This document shows positions 1 through 12,835 of a DNA stretch of 64,000 nt, piece after piece. Below the pieces are notes generated by a model. The model had not been told where the DNA came from. It saw only the letters and a list, made by a program, of their open reading frames with translations, and did no database searches. Origin of the DNA: Fennellomyces sp. T-0311. Lineage: Eukaryota; Mucoromycota; Mucoromycetes; Mucorales; Lichtheimiaceae. Made by a program: the position numbers and the translations under genes. The stretch lies in contig JALLLT010000042.1 in assembly GCA_025266875.1 (NCBI GenBank), forward strand, positions 299,293 through 363,292. The letters run 5' to 3'. Each line of letters begins with the position of its first letter. Within the stretch, counting starts at the first letter, position 1.

Positions 1-60
1 CTTTTTATATATATAACGATGCAATTGAAGGAACAGAAACGTCTTATATACATGAAACAG

Positions 61-3000
61 TGCAATTATTGGAGATATGATATCGGAAATGACTGAAACA
101 GAAGCAGGCATTACCGGTGTTCAACAAATTCCTCAATGCTCATGTGCATCAGCATCACTCCGGCTCTCGGATAAAGAAGCATATCCATATTTTTTTCGAA
201 CGGTGGGCAATGTTGTATTATTCGGTAGTTCACTCGTGGATTGGGTACAACATATGGGATGGAAGACATTCGCATTAATCTATACGAACGACAATGTGGG
301 GCAGCAAGGTAAATGAACGTGCTTCTCTCACAAGTGCCAAAAAAGCGGATTTTTCATTTTGTGTAATACTTTTTAGTACTAAGATCCATGGTACAAAAAG
401 CTGGAGGTTATGGCATACAAGCCATGACACAAGTTCCCTTGTATGACATGACACGCGTCGAAGGTAAATGTAACCACGTCAACGGGAAACGTTTCCATTT
501 ACGAACATTACGTATACACAACCAGAATCTCTCGAAAAGCTTGCCACATCGGGGGCACGAATTGTTATCTTTGCAGACTCGACAACTTCAGATCAGCTGA
601 CGGTGTTACGAACTGCGCAGTATGTTTCGTCTTTTCTACGATTTAGATCAGGGAAACTAAATATGCTATTTGCTCAGGTCAATGGGCTTACTTTCTGAAG
701 GATGGGTTTGGATGCTTACAAACGATATGTCACCGGCAATACGTGACATGGTTTCCAGTCCAGAAGAATTAGCTGCTTACGATGGATTGATGTTCATTAG
801 CGGTTTATGGAACTGTACGTATACGTTTATCTATTGTATCACCGTAGAGCTGACCTTCTTGATGTGGGAAATAGTGACGGGGATACCTGCGTATGATACA
901 ATGGAACAAGCTTGGCAAGAACTGCCTATTCCGGAGAATTTGTATGTTACCTCCTGCACTTATGAATAGCTTATTTTCAAATCCAGTGTGCACACTTTTT
1001 TGCTGACAGGAAAAATATGCTGTAGCACCATCCCTGACTCTTGGAATTCTGCGGGACTAGCTTATAATGCTCCAAACGCTTATGCTTGTGCGGAGATTCT
1101 GGCTTTAGGTTTAAACAAGGTATAACACTTCATTACGATTGTAAAAAAGTTATTTTTACTCAAAAGTTATTCTTAGGCACTAGATACATATCCAGGTGGA
1201 CGTCAAAAAGGTCTATCAGATCTCGCTTCAAACACATTTGACTCGTCCAGAATGACACCCGCATTTTATAACCTCGATTACACAGGACCCGCGGGTAACG
1301 TTCAGTTTCAGTTACACAGGGTTTAAAATAACTTTTTTTTTTTTAATTTCGCGTTGTTGATATCCTTATAGGTCATATGGAATTTACCGACACTGGTAAG
1401 GACAGTTACTGTATTCTTATATAACGACATCTTGTACTAATGATCCATTATGTGAATGTTCTTAGGTGATCTCAACACTGGGTAAGCGTTAAAATGAACA
1501 AATACCACGTGTCTGCAAACCGATTTGTGTTTCCTGCAAAGGACCTTGTGTCACGGAATGTCGATCAAAATTTTCTCACCGCCTTTCTTTTTTCTTATAT
1601 TACAGATATTTTAGCCTGCAGTACATGGTGAATGGCCAAGTCGAGACATACGCAACGCTCAAAGATGGAAAATTTGAGTTTATAGACAACGCCACGATCA
1701 TCTATCTTGGGCATACGACCACGCGGCCCGCAGATGTTGTTGCAAAATATGGTAGGGTTTTTTTTTTTTAAAAAAAAAAAAAGATAACAAACATTTCCGT
1801 TAACTCGGAATACTTGCAAAAAAAATAGCTCTCAATCCAACAAAGTATAATGCTGGTGGCATTATAGTTCTAACCATCAGTGGGCTTGGACTTCTCAGTT
1901 GCATCGTCATGATGGTTTTGATTATCGTATTCCGAAACTTAAAATCCATTATGGTGTCCAGCCCCACGTTCTGTTGTCTTCAACTTTGCGGACTTATGAT
2001 GGCTTACGTTGGCGCCACACTCTATATTGGCAAGCCTAATCCGGCAACATGCATCAGTCGCAAATTTATCATTACTAGTGGATTTGTTTTGGTTATCGGT
2101 AGCATTATTGCAAAGAATTACAGGTACGCGAATAACAGACAAAAGATTTTAGAGGCTAAGCAATGACATTTTCCATGGTTACATAGAATATATCGAATGT
2201 AAGTCTATATTATACTTTCCGATCCAAGAGCCTCATCATCCATTTTCTAATTATTAATAATAGATTCCAGAACGTCTTCACCGTACGCACGTCACGGCTC
2301 AAATCATCCTATCTCATGCGAATCGTCGCTATTTTTGGCGTCATTGCATTTATGCCGTTTATCGTATGGCACGCGGTTTATCCTGTTGAAGTTGACGATG
2401 TCATGATCGGTACCACGATGAGCTTTTGTTGGCTTTGTGTGTATCCAGGTGCCAAAGGCGATTGGATACATCTGAATGCGGGTGAACTTGTCGTACTGAT
2501 TTGGTGCGCCATACTTATCTTGTGCACAGCGTTGCTCGCTTGGAAGGTAATGCGTACACATATTTTACAAAAAGTGTATCTGTTTAACCGATCACAACAT
2601 AGACACGCAACGTCCGCGGAAAATGGGCTGAAGCGAACCAGATTGCTTATGTCAGCTAGTAAGCATCGCTAACGACCGGGAGACCAAAAAAAAGTCTAAC
2701 ATTCTGACCATAGCAATACGATTCTTGCGGCATGTCTTGCTGCACCCAGTTTTTTTATGCCCAATGATACCTTTCAAATCGCAATCTATCTCAAGTTATC
2801 GGCTCTATTACTCGGTGCAACATTCACACTTGTTGTCATCTTTACTCCCAAACTGGTGGTCATTTTCCAATATCTTCGCGCCAAATATCAGCACAAACTT
2901 CGCTTTTTTGGACGTCGGTTTCGTGATGGAAGCGGCGAAGATCCCCTCTCAGTTGCTTTTGAAGAGAGTTTGGATTCCAGCAATGGCGGAAGTGATAACT

Positions 3001-3800
3001 TGGCGGCCAGAAACCTGCTCGACTTTAGTGTGCAGGCTCACGAAGGCACTTTGCCAGTCAAAAAAGTCGGCCGGTTCAAGTACATGACGATTTGGGAGCT
3101 CAAACATGTGGTCGTTGTACCACTGAAGCGTTTCTTTGTTCTGATGAACGTAAGTTTATTTTTTTTTCATACATTTAATCAAATGGTCTAACGTATCATA
3201 TAGAAATCTGGAATCAATGCCGAAGTGCATCATTATTTGGCATGTGAACCGTTGCCAGCTGCTGTAGATCGGTATCTTTTCCGAGTTTTGACGGAAGACA
3301 ATGTCATATTTATGTTCCAAGTATATGACCAAGTCGCGCTGGACCGCTGGATCGGTTGGTTCATGGGCCCTGTTGACAGTGGCGCGAACAGTAAAAACGA
3401 AACGGAGCAGATCACCACCAACACCACAACGCCTACCAATGTCTATAATCATTTACAGCGTTACGGCGTCCAACCTCCAAATAATCAAGTGGTTGATCCA
3501 CTTACTACCTTTGGCGCAGTCCGGACTGCAAATACCACCAGTACAACCTCAGTAACACCATCTCAACAACGACGTCGATCGTCAAGTCAATACTATCCCG
3601 AAGATGAAAACTTATCCCTAATGTACAATCACCATTCACCGGCGCACATAGATCTTGTGAACGAAAGTAGCGATATGCTACTTCGGGAGCACCAAGGCGA
3701 TTTGAGCGATATGTGGTCTCCATCAAGACAATACTTCCCTCTATCACCAAAGTCTCGCCTATCCTTTGATATCGCAATGGACACTCAGGGCCACCAGTAA
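61..3800 (+). CDS. Class C (GABA-B/glutamate-like) G protein-coupled receptor, 5' partial
   Basis: The gene enters the window already inside its ligand-binding domain: bases 1-60 read as intron and the first visible exon starts at 61. Exons in phase: 61-308, 377-463, 526-619, 678-814, 875-941, 1026-1119, 1177-1294, 1372-1395, 1466-1481, 1606-1751, 1829-2123, 2264-2546, 2603-2658, 2714-3149, 3204-3800. The first exons match the periplasmic-binding-like ANF receptor fold (AIIGDMISEMTE, IPQCSCASAS, YPYFFRT, later LTGIPAYDTMEQAW). From 1829 on there are seven hydrophobic segments with class C features. The last exon is a hydrophilic, Asn/Thr/Ser-rich cytoplasmic tail of about 190 residues. Family knowledge: such receptors bind small molecules such as amino acids and signal through G proteins at the plasma membrane. 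The ligand cannot be told from sequence. The signal peptide and start lie outside the window. Confidence 0.88.
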
Positions 3801-3973
3801 ACACATCCCAAACGTTACCTTGTACAGTTTTTTCTCAACCTTACTACATACTAATTTATATACACCATGTACTATTAATACCTTCTGTTCCCTTTTCTTT
3901 TGAAATAAACAACCACTGTAAATAGTGTCAAATCAATTTTTGGTTACCACCCGAAAAACTACGCTCTTTTAGC

Positions 3974-5498
3974 ATGAAGACTTTGCGCGATGTCTATGCA
4001 TTCGCCATCGCGTCACGCTTTATAACCATTGGCATTGGCATTCTGTCATATCTGACTACTGGACCCTACGATTCCTCAGCAGATATACAACTCGGTTCTT
4101 CATCACTGATTCAACGGTGCCTCAATGTATTTTTGCGATGGGATGCTCTTTACTTTCTCCACATTGCAGGCCATGGCTATGTTTATGAGCAAGAGCACGC
4201 GTTCTTTCCCGGGTTACCACTTGCTGCACGGTATCTGGCGCAAACAGGTACAATTTATATACACACGCTGTCACTCGTGGTTTATTGAACACGCGAACAG
4301 TGCTTTCGCCAATCCAGGAGCATATTGGCGAGCAGCATACACTTCTCCTTGCCGGTGCAATCATTACCAACGTATCATTTGTTCTAGCAGCTGGATCTCT
4401 GTACAGGTCGGTGATACTTGTTTCTGTTTATGAAAAAAAAGAGAGCTAATGGTAGGATAGACTGACACGTTCGGTGTTCCCAGGTCATCCTCACTTGGCA
4501 ACGGTGTCCGCTATGGCATTTTGTCTTTCTCCACCAGCCATGTTTATGTCGTCGATGTATACAGAGTCACCCTTTGCTCTGCTTAGTTTTACAGGCATGC
4601 TGTGGTATTCGCAAAAGCATTACCTTGCCGCCGCGCTTGTCTGGGGTGTGGCCACGACCGTTCGATCCAACGCAATTATCTATGCAGGCTTCTTCATTTA
4701 CGACCTGGTAGTTCGACGCTTTGGAAAGGTATTATTTTGCAATGTGGTTGTTCATACAAATACTCAAGATATACGCAGTGTACCATGATCACTGGTATGA
4801 TCCGTGCCGCCTTGTACACCATCATTACATTCAGTGGATTTGCTGCTGTTCAGTACTACGGCTACAAGGGCCATTGCCCTGGGCGACCATGGTGTGATCA
4901 AATGGTTCCAATGATATATAGTTTTGTACAAAAGGAGTACTGGTGAGCGCGTCTTGTAAAGAACGGTGTCCATGGCTACTAATTTACTGGAAAAAGGAAC
5001 AACGGATTCCTTGAATACTACGAGGTGAAGCAGATTCCAAACTTCTTCCTCGCATTGCCGATCGTTTCACTGACGGTCGGTGGGCTCTGGAAGTATGCTC
5101 AGTACGATTGGGTTTGGTTTTGGACGATCGGCTTCTCGTCATCAAAAGGTTTGGGCAACTCTTTGTGGCTCAGATAACAAGGTGGTAATCGCAGTGTCCT
5201 TTCAGACGTCAAGCATGAGCCAACCATGGGATACACGAGTCGAAGCGCAGCCCCCTTCATGTACCTTTGGGGAGTTTTACTGGTATATACTGCGACGTGC
5301 ATGCACATCCAAGTGATTATCCGGTTCTTTACATCCATGGCACCACTTTACTGGTTCACGGCGCAGTTGTGGATGGACGGATTTGGGCCTCATGGCAAGG
5401 TGACGCAGCGGAGGATAGCCAATGGTGTACTATCCTATTACGTCCTTTACGGACTCGTGGGGATTGTGCTGTTTGCTGCATTCCTGCCGCCGGCATAG
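3974..5498 (+). CDS. GPI18: GPI mannosyltransferase 2 (PIG-V/Gpi18)
   Basis: Six exons, 3974-4247, 4301-4406, 4461-4728, 4779-4942, 4997-5148 and 5206-5498, give 418 aa, close to the size of yeast Gpi18. The family adds the second mannose to the glycosylphosphatidylinositol anchor precursor in the ER lumen, using dolichol-phosphate mannose. The N-terminal half has the family signature RWDALYFLHIA, then an EQEHAFFPGLP-like motif; several hydrophobic helices follow, and the protein ends with a C-terminal membrane segment (FAAFLPPA). The fifth intron has an unusual GTTTGG donor, chosen because it alone keeps the frame. The start is the first ATG of the frame, about 170 bases after the receptor stop. 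No break is seen. Confidence 0.93.
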
Positions 5499-5573
5499 AC
5501 ATGGCTGTTTTTTTGTTTTGGTATAAAATGGCTATATTTACGGTGCAGTGATATTTACAAAAAGGTGAAAGGA

Positions 5574-6488
5574 TTAATCTTTCAATTCGTCACCGATTTC
5601 TGCCATGACTTGATACCAGTGGTCATCGTAAAGGTAGTCGATCCCACTCTCCAGAATAAGGTTCTGCGAGCCACGTTTAGCAAAAGATTGAACGGAAGAC
5701 CTGTCGACTTACCCTGAGAACGTTTCGTGCAATTTCCAGCCGCGTTCGATAGTCATCGATCCTGGTGTCCGTTACTTTAGTATATCACGAACACGGTGCC
5801 ATTTTCGAACTGTACCTCTCTGATGGCTCAGCTGTTTGTGACCCCAGGAGTCCTGTTCCACTCGGTACTTCCAACTCTTGCACTAACTGTTCTTTCACTT
5901 CTCGAATCGATTGGACCAATTCACGGTTCTCCTGAAGGCGCTCTGTAAACATAAAAAAGTGTCAAGTAATTCAGCGGATGCAACCAACAAACCACGTACC
6001 GACAGCCTTTGCTTGAGTTTGTGCTATCTCATTCTTTGTCTTGCGTAGCTGTTCCAACCCGTTCAGAAACAAACTTGTAAGCTCGTCGCGTTCGCGAATC
6101 ATGATTTTGACTGCTTGGCTATCATCGAGTCAACCACAAAAAAAAGAGTATATAAAGAAGGAAAAAAATACCTTCGCTTAAAAGAATCATGATCGATCTC
6201 ACCGGGGTAAAGTGATTTGAGGACATGGTGAGAAGCATCAATGGCGCTGGTGAGACATTCTTTGCTAACGTTGAACTGCGTCATAATGTCGAGTTTTTCG
6301 CGTAGTTCGTCGATCGTGTCTTTGTATGATTCTTTGGTTGGCTCATGGAGTTCGGCTGCTGCGAGTGTTACGTTGATTTCTGGTGGAGGCTCCAGCTCTT
6401 TCTCGTACTTTTTAATCTTTCGTTTGAGCCAGTCGATTTCTCGTTGAGAATCGAGGATTTGTTTTTCTTTGGGTGACAGCAGATCCAT
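5574..6488 (-). CDS. CENP-H/Fta3-like kinetochore coiled-coil protein
   Basis: Five exons on the minus strand (6488-6172, 6118-6000, 5942-5816, 5761-5713, 5663-5574) give 233 aa, near the 247 aa of human CENP-H. The protein is almost wholly charged helix with heptad-like coiled coil: an N-terminal segment after MDLLSPKEKQILDSQ and a central stretch rich in Glu, Gln and Arg. It ends in NLILESGIDYLYDD followed by a short acidic helix, which resembles the conserved CENP-H C-terminus (a hydrophobic 'NLI..SG..W..D' block). If correct, it is a subunit of the constitutive centromere network at the inner kinetochore. The call rests on remembered family shape, size and this short motif. Another kinetochore or spindle coiled-coil family is possible. 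Confidence 0.5.
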
Positions 6489-6699
6489 CGCGTTGGCAGT
6501 GAAGCAAAGGGGCGCGACACTTAAATTTGCACGCTTTGGAGAATTTAAAGTTCACGTGCCCCGGTGGTCTCTGAGCTGCTCGATCTATGGCTATACCTCT
6601 TCACCATCACCAAGCAACCAGTGTTTCTTATGCAAACTTTGATAGATACGTTTTATTGCTTTGGTAACGCGATTAAGATGATGATACGGTATGATGCTA

Positions 6700-8149
6700 T
6701 TATTTCCGGGCTTTAGTCTTAGTCTTTTTCTTGCTTTTTTCTTCGTCGCTCTAGTAGAAGAAAGTTGCGATTAGAACGTTGGGTGGCTATGGGTGAGTGG
6801 TCGCACCTCATCTCGGTTTTTTCTTTTACCCGTTTTCGATGCGGCTTTACCAGCCGGCTTTGAAGCAGGCTTGGCGGATGGCTTGACCGAAAAGAAGTCG
6901 CTCATCCGCTTCTGCGTAGGTGCATTGACATTCTTGGCCAGCGCTCCGCACTTGTTGCGAATTCTCTCCTCACTAGATGGAATCCATTCAGAACCCTTCC
7001 AATGATCCGCCGCATACACCATACCTGAAACCCTTATCCTTGACCATGAAATCAACGAGCTCTTCGACATTCGGTGCTTCCCACTTGATTTGAATCTCAC
7101 TTGCCGGCTTCACTTCCGCCTCTCGGAACAAGCCTCGAGCGTCATCGAAATGCCAGTCCTCTGGAACATTGGCACGCTGCTTCTCTGGCAAATGTTCGAG
7201 AGCTTCCTCGATGGTCTTGTGTTCCTTGATCAAAGAGTAGGCACGTGCAGGACCGACGCCCTTGATGCTTTCGACATAATCGCAGCCCAGCAAGATACAC
7301 AGATCAGTGAATTGCTTCATATCCATGCCCAAGCCCTCCAGAACTTTGTCGAGATGGAATTCGTCGATGGGCATCTTGCGCTGTTCGGAAAACGTAATGT
7401 GGCGAAGTAACTTTGGCGAACCAAATGTCAATGTGTCCATATCTTCCGATGCTGCATAATCGACGACGCCGTGCTTACACATCTCTGCGCATTGTGCTTC
7501 TGCTTCGCAAGGTGCTTCGACGTAAGGAATACCCATCAGTTTCAGTAACCGTTTGCATTCGTCATTGTGTTCTTGAGTAACGCGAACTGTCCGTTTTGTG
7601 AAGCGAACCACCTCCTCGGCCGTACCTAATGTTATGTTTTGTCAGCGGTTGCCTAGGAAATTGGCAACAATAGCAACATTACCAACTTCGTTTGCTTCTT
7701 CCAAATTGGCTTTGGCTTCTTCTTTACGTGCCTTTCGTTTTGCAAGCTATTTCCTCAAAATGTGAGAAAAGGTTGATCGATCCATCGATGAGAATTGGTT
7801 ACCTCTCCAGACTTTAACGTGGGCGGCCGTCCGTCAAAAACATATACAGGCTTTATACCGTTTTCCACCATGCGTACTGTTCGATAAAACATGCCCATCA
7901 AGTGACTGGAATGGAGGATGAGTGAGAATGCTCGACGATCTGGTTGGTTAAAAAAGTTCACCTGGTAGTTTCACCGGCATCGTTCGTAAGCATTTGTCCG
8001 TCTTGTTGTCGTACAGCAATCATGAACTGATAAATGCTCATGGACGCGTCAATGGCCACCTTGCGTCCAAAGTACGACTTGATTTCATGGCTCTTGATTG
8101 CGTTTGGAGCATGTTCTGAAATGAGTTTGGTGAGGCCGTGGATTCCCAT
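6700..8149 (-). CDS. FEN1: Flap endonuclease 1 (FEN1/Rad27)
   Basis: Six exons (8149-7962, 7905-7803, 7746-7683, 7625-7025, 6972-6807, 6750-6700) give 390 aa, the normal FEN1 length. It starts [10 protein letters not shown] and has the N domain ([12 protein letters not shown], then [12 protein letters not shown]). The I domain follows with [37 protein letters not shown] and a helix-hairpin-helix, carrying the acidic metal ligands. A PCNA-binding box (QKRMSDFF) precedes a Lys-rich tail. The nuclear enzyme cuts 5' flaps during Okazaki-fragment maturation and long-patch base excision repair. All motifs expected of an active enzyme are present and no frameshift is seen. Confidence 0.97.
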
Positions 8150-10966
8150 TTTGGTTTATGCGGAACAAACAAACGCGCTTGCCTTTTGAAAAAAAAGTGG
8201 CGTAAAAGACCGACGCGTGCATGATACAGCCTTGGCACTGGTAGCATTGAAAGCATACTTCATGCTTACCGTGATATCAAGGCTGGTACTTACTAATGTA
8301 TCTAATTAGATGCACACCTTATTGTCGAAAATGGATAGAGAAGTTGTTGAAGGTCATGATTGGCTCTTTTTCTATCTATATTGAGTCCTCTCATCCAGTA
8401 TAAGCATCTCTGTTTCGGGCAGATATTTCGGAATCGGCTACATTTTTCGAATCGCATTTTTTTGCTCGCCCATCTTTGTTGTCTCAGTTGATACATCAAT
8501 AGATGGTTCATCTATTTGTCTTTGTACTTGCTGTCCTAGATTAACATCATCTTTCTTCGGTACAACAGAAAATCAACACGTCACGGAATATGTTCTGCTC
8601 CCTTCCGTTAAAAGGTATCTCCAGAATGCCCGTACATTGCTTTATCAAAAGCAACAGTATGTGATTGGTACACAATGAATTCGATACTAGTCAGAAGGGA
8701 CTCCTTTTCATACTTTCCAAAAAAAATGAGTACAGTGCGGCTATCTTACGCCTAGCTGATCCTGACTCTCGATCACAAATGCGCAGCAAGAGTGGTATGA
8801 TCTACTATATACATTCTTATCTATTTTTCAACAGCTTATGTGCCTTTCCGATACACGCGGTCGGCCCGATAACTGTACTCGTAAAAAGAACGATGTGTAC
8901 GGCTTTCACTGATAGTAGCCACTGAGCTTTTTTGGTAAATAGCACGGGCTAATATCATCTTAACCAACGTTGCTTCAATCCCAACCCCACGAACAACGAC
9001 TATGACGCTTTGGATACCGGTGGCGTATCACTGGCTTTCTGCTACACTTGATCAGATAGTTGAGCTGCCATTTGGAGTCAAACATCAATAGGAACGGATA
9101 GACTGTCAATACAGCTTTCGCATAATTGATGTGCGCCTCTTTCATCAGAAATTTACTCTAATACGTCATCAAACTCATTATACTTCATTGATTTACATAG
9201 GAAGCGTGGTAATAATCAATAGAGTGTTTGGATGTAACAATTATGGTGAATCTCTCAACAAGATCTAGTGGATATGTAAACGTATCTGCAAGGCGTTTGA
9301 CGCATCGTTCATTATTGCTTTGACCACTAGTGGAGCGTTCCATGTATCTGTACATTTCCAACAGTCTCAAACTGGCGCTTTCTTTTCCTCCATGAAAAGG
9401 GGTAGTTTTACCCAGTTGTACGAGGAAACAGGGTGAAGATTTTGAGCCTTTGCGTCTCGTTTTTTTATTACTTCCAAGTAAATGCATATGAACACCATTG
9501 CGTTACTTTATTTCATAAATCTACTACCTCGTGAACTGTCTCGGTGCCTGTTCATTCACTGATGAAAAATGGAGCAGTGTACACACATATTATTATTGCT
9601 TCACCGGAAGGTGCAGAGTTCCCTTGCAAACTGAACAATGTGAACCGCGTGCTCTGCATCCCAGCCTACGGTATGCTATACAAGGTAATCAATGTCGCCC
9701 CCCCTTTTTTTTCAATACCACTAGCAAGACAACATATGTAGAGCGTGCAATCATGTGTGTAATACCGTTACTTTGACGGTCAACGGAAAGCATCTGTGGC
9801 ATTCGCGCGCGAAGCTTTGTGGTGAAAGCAGACTGGTCACTACAACAGAATCCGAACATGGCGCGAAGGGCTGCAGGATCGAACAATTAGTCCTTCATTC
9901 ATTGGAAACTTTGCTTGCGCATATTTTAGACCCATATGCAATAAGGTGCGTACGTAAAGAACTTGACGCCATATTGTTGACATGTATCGCTTGTGCATAC
10001 AACATCGACGACCCGCACAGGAATTAAGCTTCTGCTGACGTCAAGGATGCAATGCGATGTACTTGCGGAAGTAACAGCTCCGTCCGTGTTTCTGAATGCT
10101 GTCATGCACTCCGTGTAACCTATGATTCATGCCGAAAAACATCCGTACAACTGTCGACATGGAAATACCAGCTTCTGGATTTCGCAGCAGCGGAGGCCGA
10201 CTCCACACGGTGATGAAGTTTCCTTATTTGTAGATGTACTCACTGAAAACTACACACTTGCGCGTGAGAATGTGAAGCGATCGTCGATTCTATTTGTAAG
10301 CCTTTCATTTCATTGGTGCGTGTCGCTCCGTGATACTGCGGGCCGCAATTATAATCTTTGTTCCCCCTCTTATGTAGTCAACAAAAGCGTCTTTACAAAA
10401 CAGAGATACGCGCACAAGAGGGACAGACACACCGTTTATGAAGGGAAAACGAGAGGGAGATGCCGCAGCCGACAGGGACCGTGTGTTTTTCGATGCCAAA
10501 TCCAAAAGGCTGGTACAACTGCCTAATTAAGAAGTACACAGCATCCAAGGTGTTCAATCACCATTCCATTGCCGACCATGCGACCACATGACCATGTCAC
10601 GTAGATCACTGGAATCGAGCAATTGGGAAGGAAACGTAACTTTTTGGCCATGAAAGGGAAAGAATGGATGGCACCATTTGCGCCAAAATTCTGCAAGCGA
10701 ACAAAAACATATGAAAACAAGCGAATGTTTGTGGAACGCTGATGATCAACAGTGGGGGCATCATTGATAAGAGAAATGTGTCAGCTGTCGTTCAAGGGTC
10801 ACCCCCTATTAATAAACGTATATGCTGCATGTCCAAAGCACCAATCAAAGAGAGGACGATAACGGATTGCCCTTCCGGATGACGACATGTGCAGTTAAAG
10901 TGAGCCAAAATGCAATCAGTCCCCCCCAATACCCTCTTTCTCTTCCTTTTATCTTTTTTTTTCCGA
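8150..10966. other. Intergenic region without recognisable gene
   Basis: About 2.8 kb between the FEN1 start and the transporter start. Only short open frames occur (the longest about 130 codons at 10122-10526). None shows a known motif or joins with its neighbours through convincing splice sites. It also contains the FEN1 promoter and the transporter leader (pyrimidine-rich at 10921-10964). I see nothing else I can support. Confidence 0.6.
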
Positions 10967-12647
10967 ATGGGTACGAGATATATGGATCTAGATACACCAG
11001 CTTCGTCTGTCGTCTCGTCCTTTGGTCCGAGTCTTGATGAGAATCGACCCCTTTTATCACGATCTACCGCTACATCATATTACACCGATGACCAGCCGTC
11101 CGTCATTGACGATCCCATTGCAAAGGCATCGCGATTCAGTGGAATCGTTTCGTTGTTGAACACAATTCTAGGCACCGGCATGCTGGCAATGGTAGTACAT
11201 TGGGAGAGAAGTTTGGAAGCGCAATAATTTATGCTGAATATTGAATTTAGCCGGCTGCGGTGGCTACAGTGGGCTTACTTCCTGGGATCTTGCTCACGTT
11301 GGTGTCAGGCATAGCGTCAGGGACAGGTCTGTACTTTTTATCTGAAAGCGCGGGACGTGTCAATGGGCGTCATGCCTCATTCTTTGCTGTGTCACAGCTG
11401 ACGTACCCCGGAGCCGCTGTGTGGTTTGATGCTGCCATTGCCATCAAGTGCTTCGGTGTTGCCGTGAGCTACTTGATTATCATGGGCGATGTCCTCCCAC
11501 AGGTAAATATCCATGAACAGTCGATTGAAGGCACATTTGGAGCTAAAAAGGAGGGCAATCAGGTGGTGATGTCGTTCGACAGCTCAGTGCCGGATGACTC
11601 ACTCTTGCTGGATCGACGCTTATGGATTACGGTCGTCATGTTTGGTATCTTAGTTCCGCTGAGTTTCATGCGCACGCTGGACGCCTTCCGACATGTCAGT
11701 GCACTTGCCATTTTAGCCGTGGTCTATTTGTGTGCCATCGTCGTCTACTACTACTTTTTAGCACCTGACTTCCACAAGCCGCCACCCGAAGACATTGAGC
11801 TCGTGCATTGGACCACGGGAATCTTTGGAAAATTGCCCGTGTTTATATTCGGCTTCACCTGTCACCAAAATGTAAGCGTGCTTTCATGACAAAAAGATCA
11901 TAAGGTGTGCTAAACTGTGTACGATGATCAGCTGTTCTCGGTTCACAACGAAGTCAAGGATAACAGTCGACGATCGATGGTCAAAGTGATTGTGACCAGC
12001 ATCGCCACGGCGGGTATGTTTTATGAGCTCATTGCCATTGTCGGATACCTGAGTTTCGGAAAGAACGCCAGGGGAAACATTATATTAGAATGTAAGCCGC
12101 CCATTTTTAATATGCACACCATTAAGCGTGTTGCTCATTCGTTGTTTCAAACAGATCCAGCCAGTTTGTTTGTTGCAGGAGGTCGTTTAGCCATCGTGAT
12201 CTGCGTCTTGTTCGGCTACCCACTCCAGGTGCATCCATGCCGCGGATCAGTGGATAAGATCCTGACATGGTTCAGCAGCAACGACAAATCAGCGTTCCCT
12301 GATCCACCATCCACAATAAAACACTTTGTCATGACGACGGCTATATTAATTGGCACCTATGTCATTGCCATGGCAGTGGGCCAGCTGGACCTGGTAACTT
12401 TCTAATTTAAAGAGTGAAAAAAAAACCGCACATTGTGTTCATTTTGTATTTTTAGGTGCTCGCATTTGTTGGGTCGACGGGGTCGACTACGGTATCGTTC
12501 ATTCTCCCGGGTCTGTTTTACTACAAGCTGCATGACAATGAACCATGGCATTTTCCAAAGATTGTCTCGGTGATTCTTACCGTGTTTGGCGTCTTGGTCA
12601 TGACCATCTGTCTTTCGTACAATATCCTTATACTTGTCCGGTCATAA
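10967..12647 (+). CDS. Vacuolar-type amino-acid transporter (AVT/SLC38-like, AAAP family)
   Basis: Five exons, 10967-11191, 11251-11871, 11932-12091, 12155-12393 and 12456-12647, give 478 aa. An N-terminal hydrophilic tail of about 55 residues, with an ENRPLLS acidic-dileucine-like stretch that could act as a vacuolar sorting signal, precedes about 11 hydrophobic segments. The first helix carries SLLNTILGTGMLAMP, typical of the amino acid/auxin permease family. Later motifs are YLFLSESAG-like and PLQVHPCR. The family moves neutral or basic amino acids across the vacuolar membrane with protons; Avt5/6-like exporters are the nearest in style. The third intron (12092-12154, 63 bases) has no in-frame stop, so an unspliced reading is possible. 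Splicing restores the family's LEYPASLF join. Confidence 0.9.
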
Positions 12648-12835
12648 GTATAGAGTCACTTTCTTTTTTTTTATTCATTGTTTCCGCACGCCGTACCCCT
12701 ACCCGCATTCACCTTGTGTATACCAAACTTGTCAACTTGTTGTTCCCATGACAGTCTGACAATGAAGATGTCAAATTGCTATAAAAGGCCGTATGCCGAA
12801 TTAATAATCCGGTTTATAACCTCCCAAAAAGTTTC

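Noticed and set aside
9531..10526. Chain of short plus-strand frames that might be exons
   Set aside because: No phase-consistent joins with good splice sites and no recognised domain.
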